From CAYRUP01 sp964578975 (GTDB lineage: Bacteria > Pseudomonadota > Gammaproteobacteria > DSM-16500), in contig CAZOFA010000077.1 in the NCBI GenBank assembly GCA_964578975.1, positions 1-10,612 of the forward strand: 10,612 nucleotides of DNA. The letters are read 5' to 3'. Position numbers and translations under genes: made by a program. Position 1 is the first letter of the stretch. The number at the start of each line of letters is the position of its first letter. Under the pieces are notes generated by a model. The model had not been told where the DNA came from, did not search any database, and was given only the letters and a program-made list of their open reading frames with translations. This document shows positions 1 through 7,154 of the stretch, piece after piece.

Positions 1-1
1 T

Positions 2-77
2 GGTGCCCAAAGGGCGGATGGTGGAATATAAATTTAAAAATTATTTTATTTTTATTCCCCCATCCGCCTTCGGCACC
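2..77. repeat. Large imperfect inverted repeat (dispersed-repeat-like)
   Basis: Arm 2-28 pairs with arm 53-77: GGTGCC with GGCACC on the outside, a perfect 9-bp block at 13-21 with 60-68, and GGAATA with TATTCC on the inside. An AT-rich core of about 24 bp lies between them. Each arm also contains its own mini-hairpin (GCCC-AAA-GGGC at 5-15; GCC-TTC-GGC at 66-74). The nested palindromes suggest a REP- or MITE-like element, which might continue past the left edge. Whether it recurs in the genome cannot be seen here. Confidence 0.6.
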
Positions 78-96
78 TTCCCCCTGTGTGGGAAGG
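76..96. repeat. GC-rich hairpin abutting the large inverted repeat
   Basis: CCTTCCC at 76-82 pairs perfectly with GGGAAGG at 90-96 around a 7-nt loop. It overlaps the end of the large inverted repeat by two bases and is probably part of the same composite element. No T-run follows on either strand, so it is not a classical terminator. Confidence 0.55.
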
Positions 97-107
97 ACGT
101 TCTAACC

Positions 108-130
108 AATAAAAACTCCGAACTCGGGTT
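108..130 (-). terminator. Weak candidate intrinsic terminator for cysS
   Basis: On the minus strand, about 65 nt past the cysS stop, AAC-CCG pairs with CGG-GTT around an AGTT loop with one bulged base, followed by a short T-rich stretch (TTTTTATT, partly inside the stem). The stem is only six pairs. The flanking CCAATA (106-111) and TATTGG (138-143) can pair as well, so this may simply be another palindrome. Confidence 0.35.
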
Positions 131-154
131 ATTCTAATATTGGCACAATGCTTA

Positions 155-172
155 CCCCCGCGAAGGCGGGGG
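155..172. repeat. GC-rich 7-bp hairpin just downstream of cysS
   Basis: CCCCCGC at 155-161 pairs perfectly with GCGGGGG at 166-172 around a 4-nt loop (CTTC on the transcribed strand), about 20 nt after the cysS stop. With the flanking CGGGAATGAT it recalls short palindromic repeats with a CATTCCCGC...GCGGG layout seen in many bacterial genomes (inference). No T-run follows, so it is more likely an mRNA 3' end stabiliser or repeat remnant than a terminator. Confidence 0.55.
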
Positions 173-192
173 CGGGAATGATACGTTTATTA

Positions 193-1581
193 TTACGACT
201 TAACATCTATTTTCCATGTGGTACCACCCGCGCCATCTTCAAGCACAACAGACATCGACGCTAATTCTTTGCGAATACGATCCGCTTCCGCCCAATTTTT
301 ATCTGCCCGGGCTTGATTGCGTGCCGCGATCAGGCTTTCAACTTTAATCACATCAACCGCCACTTTTTGACTGGCTTGCAAAAATTGCGTTGGGTTATCT
401 TGTAATATTCCAAGCACGCCACCTAATTTTCTCAGTAACGCCCCATGACTAGCCGCCGCTGGTAAGTTTTTTTCACGCAAGCGCTGAATTTCATGCGCAA
501 GTTCAAACAATACTGAAAAGGCAATTGGCGTATTAAAATCGTCGTTCATTGCTTCAATAAAGTTTTGTTCGAAGGGAGAATGCAACAAATCATCCGCCGG
601 TGGCAAATCGCGTAATGCCGTATAAAAACGTTCTAAAGATTGACGCGCTTGCTGCAATAATTCTTTGGAAAAATTAAGTGGACTGCGATAATGCCCGGCC
701 ACTAAAAAATAGCGCAACACTTCAGGTGAAAATTCACTTAAAATGTCACGGATGGTGAAAAAATTCCCGAGCGATTTGGACATTTTCTCTTTTTCAATTT
801 GCAAATAACCCGCGTGCAACCAATAATTCACAAACTTTTGTCCTGTCGCACCGGTGGACTGTGCAATTTCATTTTCATGATGCGGAAAAATTAAATCTTT
901 CCCACCGCCATGCAAATCAAAATGTTCGCCTAATAATTCAACCGCCATCGCGGAGCACTCAATGTGCCAACCGGGTCGCCCAACACCCCAGGGCGAATTC
1001 CAATGAGGCTCGCCTGGTTTCGCTGTTTTCCATAACACAAAATCCAACGGATCACGTTTGACGTCGGAAATTTCAACGCGCGCACCACTTTCTAACTGAT
1101 CAATATCACGATGCGATAAACAACCATAGTCTTTGAAATGACGCACGTCATAATAAACATCGCCATTACTTGCAACATACGCATATTCATTCACAATTAA
1201 TCGTTCGATCAGATCAATAATTTGCGGAATAAACTCGGTTGCATGCGGTTCATAGGTGGGTGGTAATAAATTTAATCGCTCCATGTCTTCATGAAATGCT
1301 GTGGTAAATCTCGAAACCACCGTATTAAAATCTTCTTTATTTTCTTGGGCGCGTTTAATAATTTTGTCATCAATATCGGTAATATTTCTGACATAAATGA
1401 CATCATAATTAGAATAATGCAAATAGCGCACGATCATATCAAACGCGGTAAAACTGCGTGCATTTCCAATGTGACAATAATCATAAACTGTCGGGCCGCA
1501 CACATACATCTTGACCTTGTCTGGGTCCAGCGGTTCAAATTTTTCTTTTTGTTGTGTCAGGCTATTATAAATTTTTAACAT
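193..1581 (-). CDS. cysS: Cysteinyl-tRNA synthetase (class I, CysRS)
   Basis: Charges tRNA-Cys with cysteine in the cytoplasm, using ATP. The 462-residue product is almost exactly the length of the E. coli enzyme. Visible class I signatures are HIGN at 37-40 and KMSKS at 266-270. The zinc site that selects cysteine is complete (C28, C209, H234, E238), with the same numbering as in E. coli. The C-terminal helical and anticodon-binding part is present and the stop is TAA, so the gene is intact. The start is ATG at 1581. A GAGGT Shine-Dalgarno overlaps the gltX stop codon about 8 nt upstream, and the gap to gltX is only 10 bp, so it is the last gene of the recO-pdxJ-gltX-cysS run. Downstream lie palindromic repeats and a weak terminator. 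Assignment is very secure. Confidence 0.98.
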   Translation of the reverse strand: MLKIYNSLTQQKEKFEPLDPDKVKMYVCGPTVYDYCHIGNARSFTAFDMIVRYLHYSNYDVIYVRNITDIDDKIIKRAQENKEDFNTVVSRFTTAFHEDMERLNLLPPTYEPHATEFIPQIIDLIERLIVNEYAYVASNGDVYYDVRHFKDYGCLSHRDIDQLESGARVEISDVKRDPLDFVLWKTAKPGEPHWNSPWGVGRPGWHIECSAMAVELLGEHFDLHGGGKDLIFPHHENEIAQSTGATGQKFVNYWLHAGYLQIEKEKMSKSLGNFFTIRDILSEFSPEVLRYFLVAGHYRSPLNFSKELLQQARQSLERFYTALRDLPPADDLLHSPFEQNFIEAMNDDFNTPIAFSVLFELAHEIQRLREKNLPAAASHGALLRKLGGVLGILQDNPTQFLQASQKVAVDVIKVESLIAARNQARADKNWAEADRIRKELASMSVVLEDGAGGTTWKIDVKS

Positions 1582-1591
1582 GAGCGCTACC

Positions 1592-3001
1592 TCATTTTTT
1601 TATGGCTTCATGCGCGTTTTTAAAATGCTGTAACATTTTTTCAGGACCTAATAAATTTGCTATATGCACAAGCTCAGGGCCATGCTGTTCTGCAGTCAAA
1701 GCAACTCGCACCGGCATAAATAATTTTTTTCCAGAAATATTCAACGATTGTTTTAATTCATCACAAATATTTTTAATATCCACACCATGTTTTTTTACTA
1801 ATTGTTCGGCTAACACAAAAAAAGAATCGCCCGCTTCATTTAATACGTTAATTTGCTCAGCGTCAAATTGTAATGCATCACCAAAAAAAACGTCCATCCA
1901 ACGTGCTGATTCTTGCGGAAATAAAATATTTTTTCGCATTAATTCGGTAAATGCTTCACGCTTGGCTGCTGGAATTTTATCCTGAATATAGGGCTGCAAC
2001 CAATTTTCTGTCGCATGATTATCTAAAATCATCACCGCTTCTTTTTGCCAATGTAATAATTGATGCACATCAAAACGCGCCGGCGCGCGACTGCATTTTT
2101 CAATATTAAAATTAGCACCGAGTTCTTCAAGCGTCATTAACACCTGTTGCTCATAGGTATGGCTTAACCGCCCTAAATAATTCAAGATGGCGAGCGGCAA
2201 ATAACCTTGCTCGCGAAAATCATGCAAACTAAAACTTCCATGACGCTTTGACAACGGTGTGCCATCGTCCCCCGTAATCATGGAGAGATGTGCATAGCGC
2301 GGCGTTGGCAGATTCAGTGCTTGCATCAGCATTAATTGACGCGGAGTATTCGCGAGATGATCATCACCGCGTAATACATGCGTGATTTCCATCAATGCAT
2401 CATCAATCGCATTACTAAATAAAAATGATGAGCTGCCATCTGCACGGCGAATAATAAAATCACCGATATCATCGCTATTAAAACGCTGCACGCCTTTCAC
2501 CAAATCGTCAAATTCAATAGTCATTTTCAGAGGCACTTGAAAACGCAGTGTCGCGGTTAGACCTTGCGCCAAACGACGCTCCACTTCTTCTTTCGTTAAT
2601 TTTCGACAGGTGCCTGGATAGCGTGGTGCTTGACCGCGAGAAAGTTGAATTTTGCGATTCAGTGCCAACTCTTGATCGGTACAAAAACAGGGATACACTA
2701 AATTTTTTTGCACTAATTCGCGGTAATATTTATCATAAATGGCATGCCGTTGTGACTGATAATAGGGTTGATGAGGTCCGCCAACTGTAGGACCTTCTTG
2801 CCAAAAAATCCCCAGCCAATTCAAATCGTCTTGTAATATATCGACATATTTTTGTTCTGAGCGGGTCGCGTCGGTATCTTCAATCCGTAATAAAAACGCG
2901 CCTTTTTGGTTTGCCGCAAATAGTGCGCTGAATAACGCAGTGCGTACATTGCCGATGTGCAACATCCCTGTGGGGCTGGGAGAAAATCGTGTTCTAATCA
3001 T
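1592..3001 (-). CDS. gltX: Glutamyl-tRNA synthetase (GluRS), possibly the second-paralogue type
   Basis: Attaches glutamate to tRNA-Glu, and in species lacking GlnRS also to tRNA-Gln, in the cytoplasm. The 469-residue protein has the class I nucleotide-binding motif SPSPTGMLHIGN near residues 7-18 and a KMSKS-like LSKRH at 250-254. A full zinc-binding set (C105, C107, Y128, C132) has the same spacing as the E. coli C98/C100/Y121/C125 site. The segment GTPLSKRHGSFSL, followed by a NYLGRLSH stretch, differs from the KKLSKRHGAVSV and NYLVRLGW wording of E. coli-type GluRS. It resembles the second GluRS found in some proteobacteria; this is inference from memory of the family. The ATG at 3001 overlaps the pdxJ end by 8 bp with no clear Shine-Dalgarno, so translation is probably coupled to pdxJ. 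The gene is intact. Confidence 0.96.
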   Translation of the reverse strand: MIRTRFSPSPTGMLHIGNVRTALFSALFAANQKGAFLLRIEDTDATRSEQKYVDILQDDLNWLGIFWQEGPTVGGPHQPYYQSQRHAIYDKYYRELVQKNLVYPCFCTDQELALNRKIQLSRGQAPRYPGTCRKLTKEEVERRLAQGLTATLRFQVPLKMTIEFDDLVKGVQRFNSDDIGDFIIRRADGSSSFLFSNAIDDALMEITHVLRGDDHLANTPRQLMLMQALNLPTPRYAHLSMITGDDGTPLSKRHGSFSLHDFREQGYLPLAILNYLGRLSHTYEQQVLMTLEELGANFNIEKCSRAPARFDVHQLLHWQKEAVMILDNHATENWLQPYIQDKIPAAKREAFTELMRKNILFPQESARWMDVFFGDALQFDAEQINVLNEAGDSFFVLAEQLVKKHGVDIKNICDELKQSLNISGKKLFMPVRVALTAEQHGPELVHIANLLGPEKMLQHFKNAHEAIKK

Positions 3002-3749
3002 AAATAATACTCATTCTGGCTTCTAGCATGATTCTTTTCATCTCACGCACTGCATTTTCTAAACCGATAAAAAACGCACGTGCAATAATTCCATGTCCGA
3101 TATTTAATTCGTTAATTTCAGGAATACGCGCGATGGCTTGGGTGTTTTGATAATTTAATCCATGCCCTGCATTCACAATTAATCCTGCTTCATCGGCAAA
3201 TTGTACTGCATCAATGATGCGATCTAATTCAATAGCTTGTTCTTTTTTAGTTTTGGCATCTGCATAGCTGCCGGTATGAATTTCAATAGTGGGTGCTTTG
3301 CAGCGTAATGCGGCTTCAATTTGTTTGATATCAGGATCAATAAATAACGAAACTTCAATCCCAGCGGCATTCATGCGCTGAACTGCATCACGCACGTGTG
3401 CCTCATCCGCTACTACATTTAATCCACCTTCAGTGGTGAGTTCTTCCCGTTTTTCTGGCACAAAACAGCAATGAACCGGTTTTGTTTTTTCTGCAAATGC
3501 GAGCATCGCATCGGTCACTGCCATTTCTAAATTTAACCGGGTTAATAATACTTGTTGAATTATTTCTACATCACGCTCTTGGATGTGCCGACGATCTTCA
3601 CGTAAATGCACTGTAATGCCATCTGCCCCGCCATTTTCAGCGGCCAACAACGCTTCTACCGGATCAGGATATCGAGTCAAACGCGCCTGGCGTATGGTTG
3701 CAATGTGGTCTATATTCACACCCAATAATATTGTTCTATTTTTAGTCAT
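2994..3749 (-). CDS. pdxJ: Pyridoxine 5'-phosphate synthase (PdxJ)
   Basis: Condenses 1-deoxy-D-xylulose 5-phosphate with 3-amino-2-oxopropyl phosphate to form pyridoxine 5'-phosphate, the ring-closing step of the DXP-dependent vitamin B6 pathway. It is a cytoplasmic TIM barrel. The 251-residue sequence carries GVNIDHIATIRQAR near the N-terminus, HLREDRRHI with H48, NLEMA with E75, EIHTG and NAGHGL with about H196. These match the catalytic H45, E72 and H193 of the E. coli enzyme with a constant offset of three. The last six residues beyond the usual MLEAR end (MSIIYD) are short and run into the gltX start. The ATG overlaps the recO stop as ATGA, so the two are probably translationally coupled, as commonly seen in gammaproteobacteria. 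acpS, which often follows pdxJ, is replaced here by gltX. Confidence 0.98.
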   Translation of the reverse strand: MTKNRTILLGVNIDHIATIRQARLTRYPDPVEALLAAENGGADGITVHLREDRRHIQERDVEIIQQVLLTRLNLEMAVTDAMLAFAEKTKPVHCCFVPEKREELTTEGGLNVVADEAHVRDAVQRMNAAGIEVSLFIDPDIKQIEAALRCKAPTIEIHTGSYADAKTKKEQAIELDRIIDAVQFADEAGLIVNAGHGLNYQNTQAIARIPEINELNIGHGIIARAFFIGLENAVREMKRIMLEARMSIIYD

Positions 3750-4462
3750 TCCAAGGTAACTCCTCTAAACAATCTGCGACTATGGAGCGGTTGGGTGCCT
3801 AATAATTCACGCAGTGCGATACGCATTAAACGTTTCGCATCGCGCAACGATTCTGCATTTTCTAATTGCTCTGTCGCCAATGCTATTAAACTTTTGCCAA
3901 GAAAAATCATCTCCTGCGACTCACCTTCATTGCTGTCGCATAATTCAAAGCCCAACTCAGGGTAAAATCGATAAAGTCGGTCAGCAAGAAATGCCTTACT
4001 ATCGGGAATGGCATGCTGTAATTGTAATCCATAGCCTAATTCTTCTAATAGTTTCTTTTCAAACAGGCGAAGATGTTTTTGCTGTAATTCCACCCGCTCC
4101 AATTCTAACAAGGTGCGATGATAAATGGTATAAAGTTCTGGATGCGGATCTTGTTTTTGTACCAGCCGAATCAATAATTCATTCAGATAAAATCCGCTTA
4201 AAAGACACTCGCCGATTAACTGGATCGGGAGACCTTGTGGCTCTACTGCTTGCAGCGTCATGAGCTCGCTTTTTCCTTGCCATGAAAGCAATAAGGGGAA
4301 AAAAGGCTGTAATAAGGCATGCAGTCGAGAACGGCTTTTTCTCACCCCTTTGGCAATCAGCGTAATACGACCATGGTGCTCGCTAAAAACATCCAACAAA
4401 AGACTGGTTTCTCGATAGGCTCGATGATGCAAAATAAATGCGGGCGAGAGAGAAATACGCAT
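3746..4462 (-). CDS. recO: DNA repair protein RecO
   Basis: RecO works with RecR, and in many species RecF, to load RecA on SSB-coated single-stranded DNA during gap repair. The 238-residue length is close to the 242 of E. coli. Residues 1-80 have the OB-fold pattern, with HHRAYRETSLLLDVFSEHHGR followed by a basic KGVRKSRS stretch typical of RecO. The remainder is the helical C-terminal domain. No four-cysteine zinc cluster is visible, as in E. coli. The start is ATG at 4462 with a weak AGGG about 7 nt upstream. Its usual upstream neighbour era is 3.8 kb away, on the far side of nhaA and a divergent gene. It therefore needs a promoter in the short divergent spacer, and it heads the run with pdxJ, gltX and cysS. 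Confidence 0.95.
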   Translation of the reverse strand: MRISLSPAFILHHRAYRETSLLLDVFSEHHGRITLIAKGVRKSRSRLHALLQPFFPLLLSWQGKSELMTLQAVEPQGLPIQLIGECLLSGFYLNELLIRLVQKQDPHPELYTIYHRTLLELERVELQQKHLRLFEKKLLEELGYGLQLQHAIPDSKAFLADRLYRFYPELGFELCDSNEGESQEMIFLGKSLIALATEQLENAESLRDAKRLMRIALRELLGTQPLHSRRLFRGVTLE

Positions 4463-4493
4463 TGAGAACCCTACTTAGAAGTAATAATATAAT
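4462..4493 (+). promoter_or_regulatory. Candidate sigma-70 promoter for the GGDEF/EAL gene
   Basis: A perfect TATAAT -10 box lies at 4488-4493. The best -35 match is TTGAGA at 4462-4467, one mismatch from consensus, but the 20-bp spacer is longer than the ideal 17. Transcription would begin near 4500. That leaves almost no leader before the first ATG at 4502, but a short normal leader before the ATG at 4517. Confidence 0.5.
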
Positions 4494-4501
4494 TCAATAG
4501 C
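4463..4501. promoter_or_regulatory. Divergent spacer between recO and the cyclic-di-GMP gene
   Basis: These 39 bp (54 bp if the rightward gene starts at 4517) are very AT-rich and separate two divergent genes, so promoters for both directions are expected here or just inside the coding ends. The plus-strand promoter is convincing. On the minus strand only a TATTAT-like -10 at 4489-4484 is visible, with no good -35, so the recO promoter is unresolved. Close packing would let the two promoters interfere with each other; that is inference. Confidence 0.5.
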
Positions 4502-4504
4502 ATG

Positions 4505-4509
4505 AAGGA
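4505..4509 (+). promoter_or_regulatory. Shine-Dalgarno that favours the ATG at 4517
   Basis: AAGGA ends 7 nt before the ATG at 4517, an ideal spacing. The in-frame ATG at 4502 has only AT-rich sequence upstream with no Shine-Dalgarno, and it would sit on the predicted transcription start. The downstream ATG is therefore preferred. Confidence 0.65.
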
Positions 4510-4516
4510 TTACCGC

Positions 4517-7138
4517 ATGACGGCTCAGCAGTCAAGAGATTGGAACCAATATAGCGCATTCATTAAAATCGTCAATTTCAGCATTATCGCAACCAGTGCC
4601 GCTGTATTAGCCGGATGGTTTTTTAACATACCCGCTTTAATAAATTTACTCCCCGCAGTAAAACCCATGAGTGAAATCGCTGCGATCTGTTTTATTTTAA
4701 CTTGTTTCACACTCATTCTATCGGTTGATCATCCAGGGTTTATTTTTCGATGCCTGAGAATTCTGTTTCCTATTCTCATTATGGTTATCAGCACCGCGAT
4801 TATGGCGAATTATTGTTTCCATTTTTTTGAAAGTAGTTTTTCAAAAAACATGCCGTTCATTAACGCCCTGAACTTTTTTATCATTTCCTTTATTTTTTTG
4901 CTCAATAGATATTTATCCCCCTGGGCGAGCCAGGGCTTAAGTTTACTTATTTTTTTTCTTGCTTTACTCCCTGTCTATAATTATTTATTTGAGACCAATG
5001 CAGCTTATGCCTTAGCTGTTTATACCAGCATGTCAATACACAGTGCATTATCATTCATGGGATTTAGTTTGAGTTTTTTATTACTGAACTCGAATGAAGG
5101 AATCACTGAAATTGTTTTAAGAAAAACGACGGGGGGTTATTACTTACGTCGCATTTTACCCTTAATCTTTTTTGTTCCAATGATCGTTATTATCCTAGAA
5201 AACCAACTTGAAAAGAAAAACCTGATTGAAGAACACTTGGGTGACTTAGTCACGGCAGCAGGAAGTTTATTGGTGATTGGCTCCGCGATGATTATTATCG
5301 CTAGAAGAATGGATCAAGAAGAAGCTAAATTAAAATCCGCACAAAGTAATATTCAAAATCGTGACAACATTTTACAACTCATTGAAAATGGTAAATCAAT
5401 CAATGAAGTCGGTGAAAAAATTCTCAAATTAATTTGTCAAATGTTTAAATGGGATATAGGCGAAATATGGTTGGTAGATGAAGAAAAAAATGTATTGCGT
5501 TTTGTGAATAGTTGGCATGATGAAAACAAGCACTACAGTTCCTACGGTTCTACCAATCGCCCACAGATGTTTAACAAAGGCGAAGGTTTTGCAGGGAAAA
5601 TTTGGCATAAAAAAGACTACCTTTGGTTGCCCGACTTTTCCAAAGCCCCTGAATATACTTTTTCATTTGATGCTAAAAAAGAAAATTTAAATTCAGCTTT
5701 CGGCATACCGGTCATCTTTCAAGACAAAATTTACGGCGTCATCAACTTTTTTAGCTATCAAATTCAAACGCCCGACGAAGAAATTTTAAGTCAAATGAAT
5801 AATATCGGGAAACTCATGGGTGAATTCATCTATCGAACTCATACTAATGCACAAATCCAATCCTTTTCACGGCGTGATATTTTAACTGGATTGTTAAATC
5901 GATCATCATTGGAAGAAGATTTAGATAAACTCATTCAAGAAGTTAAGGTTGAAATTATCGCTGTCATTATTGTCGATATTGATAAGTTTAAAATGATCAA
6001 TCAAGCACTGGGACATGATAAAGGTGATTTAATTATTAAATCAGCGGCCAAACGCTTAGAAAAATTAATCGATCAAGAAAAAACACATGCAGCCAGATTA
6101 GGTGCTGATAAATTCATTCTTTATTATTTTAAAATAACCAGTTTAGATGAAGTGCACGACTATATACGTCATATTGAACAAAGTTTCAAAAAACCCTTTA
6201 ATGTCGATGATAAAGAGATTTTTTTAACCGTGAGCATGGGAATTACTGTTTATCCAGAAGATGGCGTGGATAGCAAAACGCTAATTACCAATGCAGATCA
6301 AGCCCTCGCGAACGCAAAAAAAGAAGGCGGCAAAAAAAGTTTATTTTTTACCAAAGAATTATCGCACGTGGCTTTAGATGCTTTAACCATGCATATTGAA
6401 ATGCATCAAGCGATCAAAGAAAATCAATTTTCTTTGAGCTATCAACCGCAAGTCGACTTAAAAACCAATAAAATTTGTGGCGCGGAGGCGCTGGTTCGTT
6501 GGCGACATCCGAGCAAAGGAATTGTTTCGCCCAGCGAATTTATTAGTTATGCAGAACAAGCAGGATTAATTGTCACTTTAAACGAACAGATTATGCGCAT
6601 GGTGTTTCAACAAATCAATTCAAGTTGGACCGGGCCGCCGATTTCTGTGAATATTTCAGCAAAACAATTTAAAGATAAATATCATTTGGTGGAATATCTT
6701 GAAGCGCTCATGAGTGAATTTCAGGTCAATCCAAAACACATTGAGCTTGAAGTGACAGAAAGTCTTGCGATGGAAGATTCTAAACATAACATTTCTGTCT
6801 TAAGTGCAATTAATCAATTGGGATTTCAAGTCGCAATCGATGATTTTGGTACGGGGTTTTCATCGTTTAGTTATCTCTATCGTTTACCTGCGCATAAAGT
6901 TAAAATTGATAAATCATTTATTACCGGTTTACCTGGCGATCATGCAAACGCTGAGATTGTAAAATCAATTATTGCATTATTGCATTCTTTAGGTCGAGTT
7001 GTGGTCGCAGAAGGTGCCGAGACTCATGCTGAAGTTGAATATTTGAAAAAAGAACAATGTGATATTGTGCAAGGGTATTATTATTATAAACCAATGTCCG
7101 CGGATGAGTTTATCAAGGTGTTGAAAGAATCATCTTGA
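4517..7138 (+). CDS. Membrane-bound GAF-GGDEF-EAL protein, probable cyclic-di-GMP phosphodiesterase
   Basis: Predicted inner-membrane enzyme that hydrolyses cyclic-di-GMP in response to an unknown signal. Numbered from the ATG at 4517 (873 residues), about 15-263 form seven or eight hydrophobic segments. A charged, probably coiled-coil linker follows, then a GAF domain (about 285-440), a GGDEF domain (about 453-610) and an EAL domain (about 623-870). The GGDEF signature reads GADKF (529-533) and the upstream RxxD inhibitory site is absent, so cyclase activity is doubtful, although VDIDKFKMIN and GHDKGD remain. The EAL catalytic set appears complete: EAL (657-659), N in VNISAKQF, E in ELEVTES, DDFGTG (775-780), K in KIDKSF, E in VAEGAET and Q in QGYYYYKP. 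The degenerate GGDEF may act as a GTP-binding regulator, as in some known EAL proteins; this is inference. An alternative start at 4502 adds five residues. The gene stands alone on the plus strand and its 3' end overlaps nhaA. Confidence 0.93.
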   Translation: MTAQQSRDWNQYSAFIKIVNFSIIATSAAVLAGWFFNIPALINLLPAVKPMSEIAAICFILTCFTLILSVDHPGFIFRCLRILFPILIMVISTAIMANYCFHFFESSFSKNMPFINALNFFIISFIFLLNRYLSPWASQGLSLLIFFLALLPVYNYLFETNAAYALAVYTSMSIHSALSFMGFSLSFLLLNSNEGITEIVLRKTTGGYYLRRILPLIFFVPMIVIILENQLEKKNLIEEHLGDLVTAAGSLLVIGSAMIIIARRMDQEEAKLKSAQSNIQNRDNILQLIENGKSINEVGEKILKLICQMFKWDIGEIWLVDEEKNVLRFVNSWHDENKHYSSYGSTNRPQMFNKGEGFAGKIWHKKDYLWLPDFSKAPEYTFSFDAKKENLNSAFGIPVIFQDKIYGVINFFSYQIQTPDEEILSQMNNIGKLMGEFIYRTHTNAQIQSFSRRDILTGLLNRSSLEEDLDKLIQEVKVEIIAVIIVDIDKFKMINQALGHDKGDLIIKSAAKRLEKLIDQEKTHAARLGADKFILYYFKITSLDEVHDYIRHIEQSFKKPFNVDDKEIFLTVSMGITVYPEDGVDSKTLITNADQALANAKKEGGKKSLFFTKELSHVALDALTMHIEMHQAIKENQFSLSYQPQVDLKTNKICGAEALVRWRHPSKGIVSPSEFISYAEQAGLIVTLNEQIMRMVFQQINSSWTGPPISVNISAKQFKDKYHLVEYLEALMSEFQVNPKHIELEVTESLAMEDSKHNISVLSAINQLGFQVAIDDFGTGFSSFSYLYRLPAHKVKIDKSFITGLPGDHANAEIVKSIIALLHSLGRVVVAEGAETHAEVEYLKKEQCDIVQGYYYYKPMSADEFIKVLKESS

Positions 7139-7154
7139 GCGAGACGCAGGATGA
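7130..7154. repeat. Short palindrome spanning the convergent gene ends
   Basis: Arms 7130-7137 and 7147-7154 pair over 8 bp with one G-U pair. Alternatively the inner GCG/CGC at 7139-7141 and 7145-7147 closes an AGA loop. The element contains both stop codons of the convergent genes and writes the tail of NhaA (RHPASRSR). It could act as a two-way terminator or mRNA 3' end stabiliser, but neither strand has a following T-run. The shape resembles dispersed palindromic repeats of other bacterial genomes; membership in a family is inference. Confidence 0.6.

Noticed and set aside
1..192. Possible CRISPR array, tRNA or small RNA gene in the left spacer
   Set aside because: Repeats are inverted rather than regularly spaced direct repeats, and no cloverleaf or CCA-ended arrangement can be drawn.
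3814..4263. 149-codon open frame antisense to recO
   Set aside because: It lies wholly opposite a clear recO gene, resembles no family and has no ribosome-binding site of note; it is a shadow frame.
4517..7138. Bifunctional cyclase and phosphodiesterase
   Set aside because: GADKF lacks the second Gly and the Glu/Asp-Glu pair needed for cyclase activity, so a phosphodiesterase-only reading is better supported.
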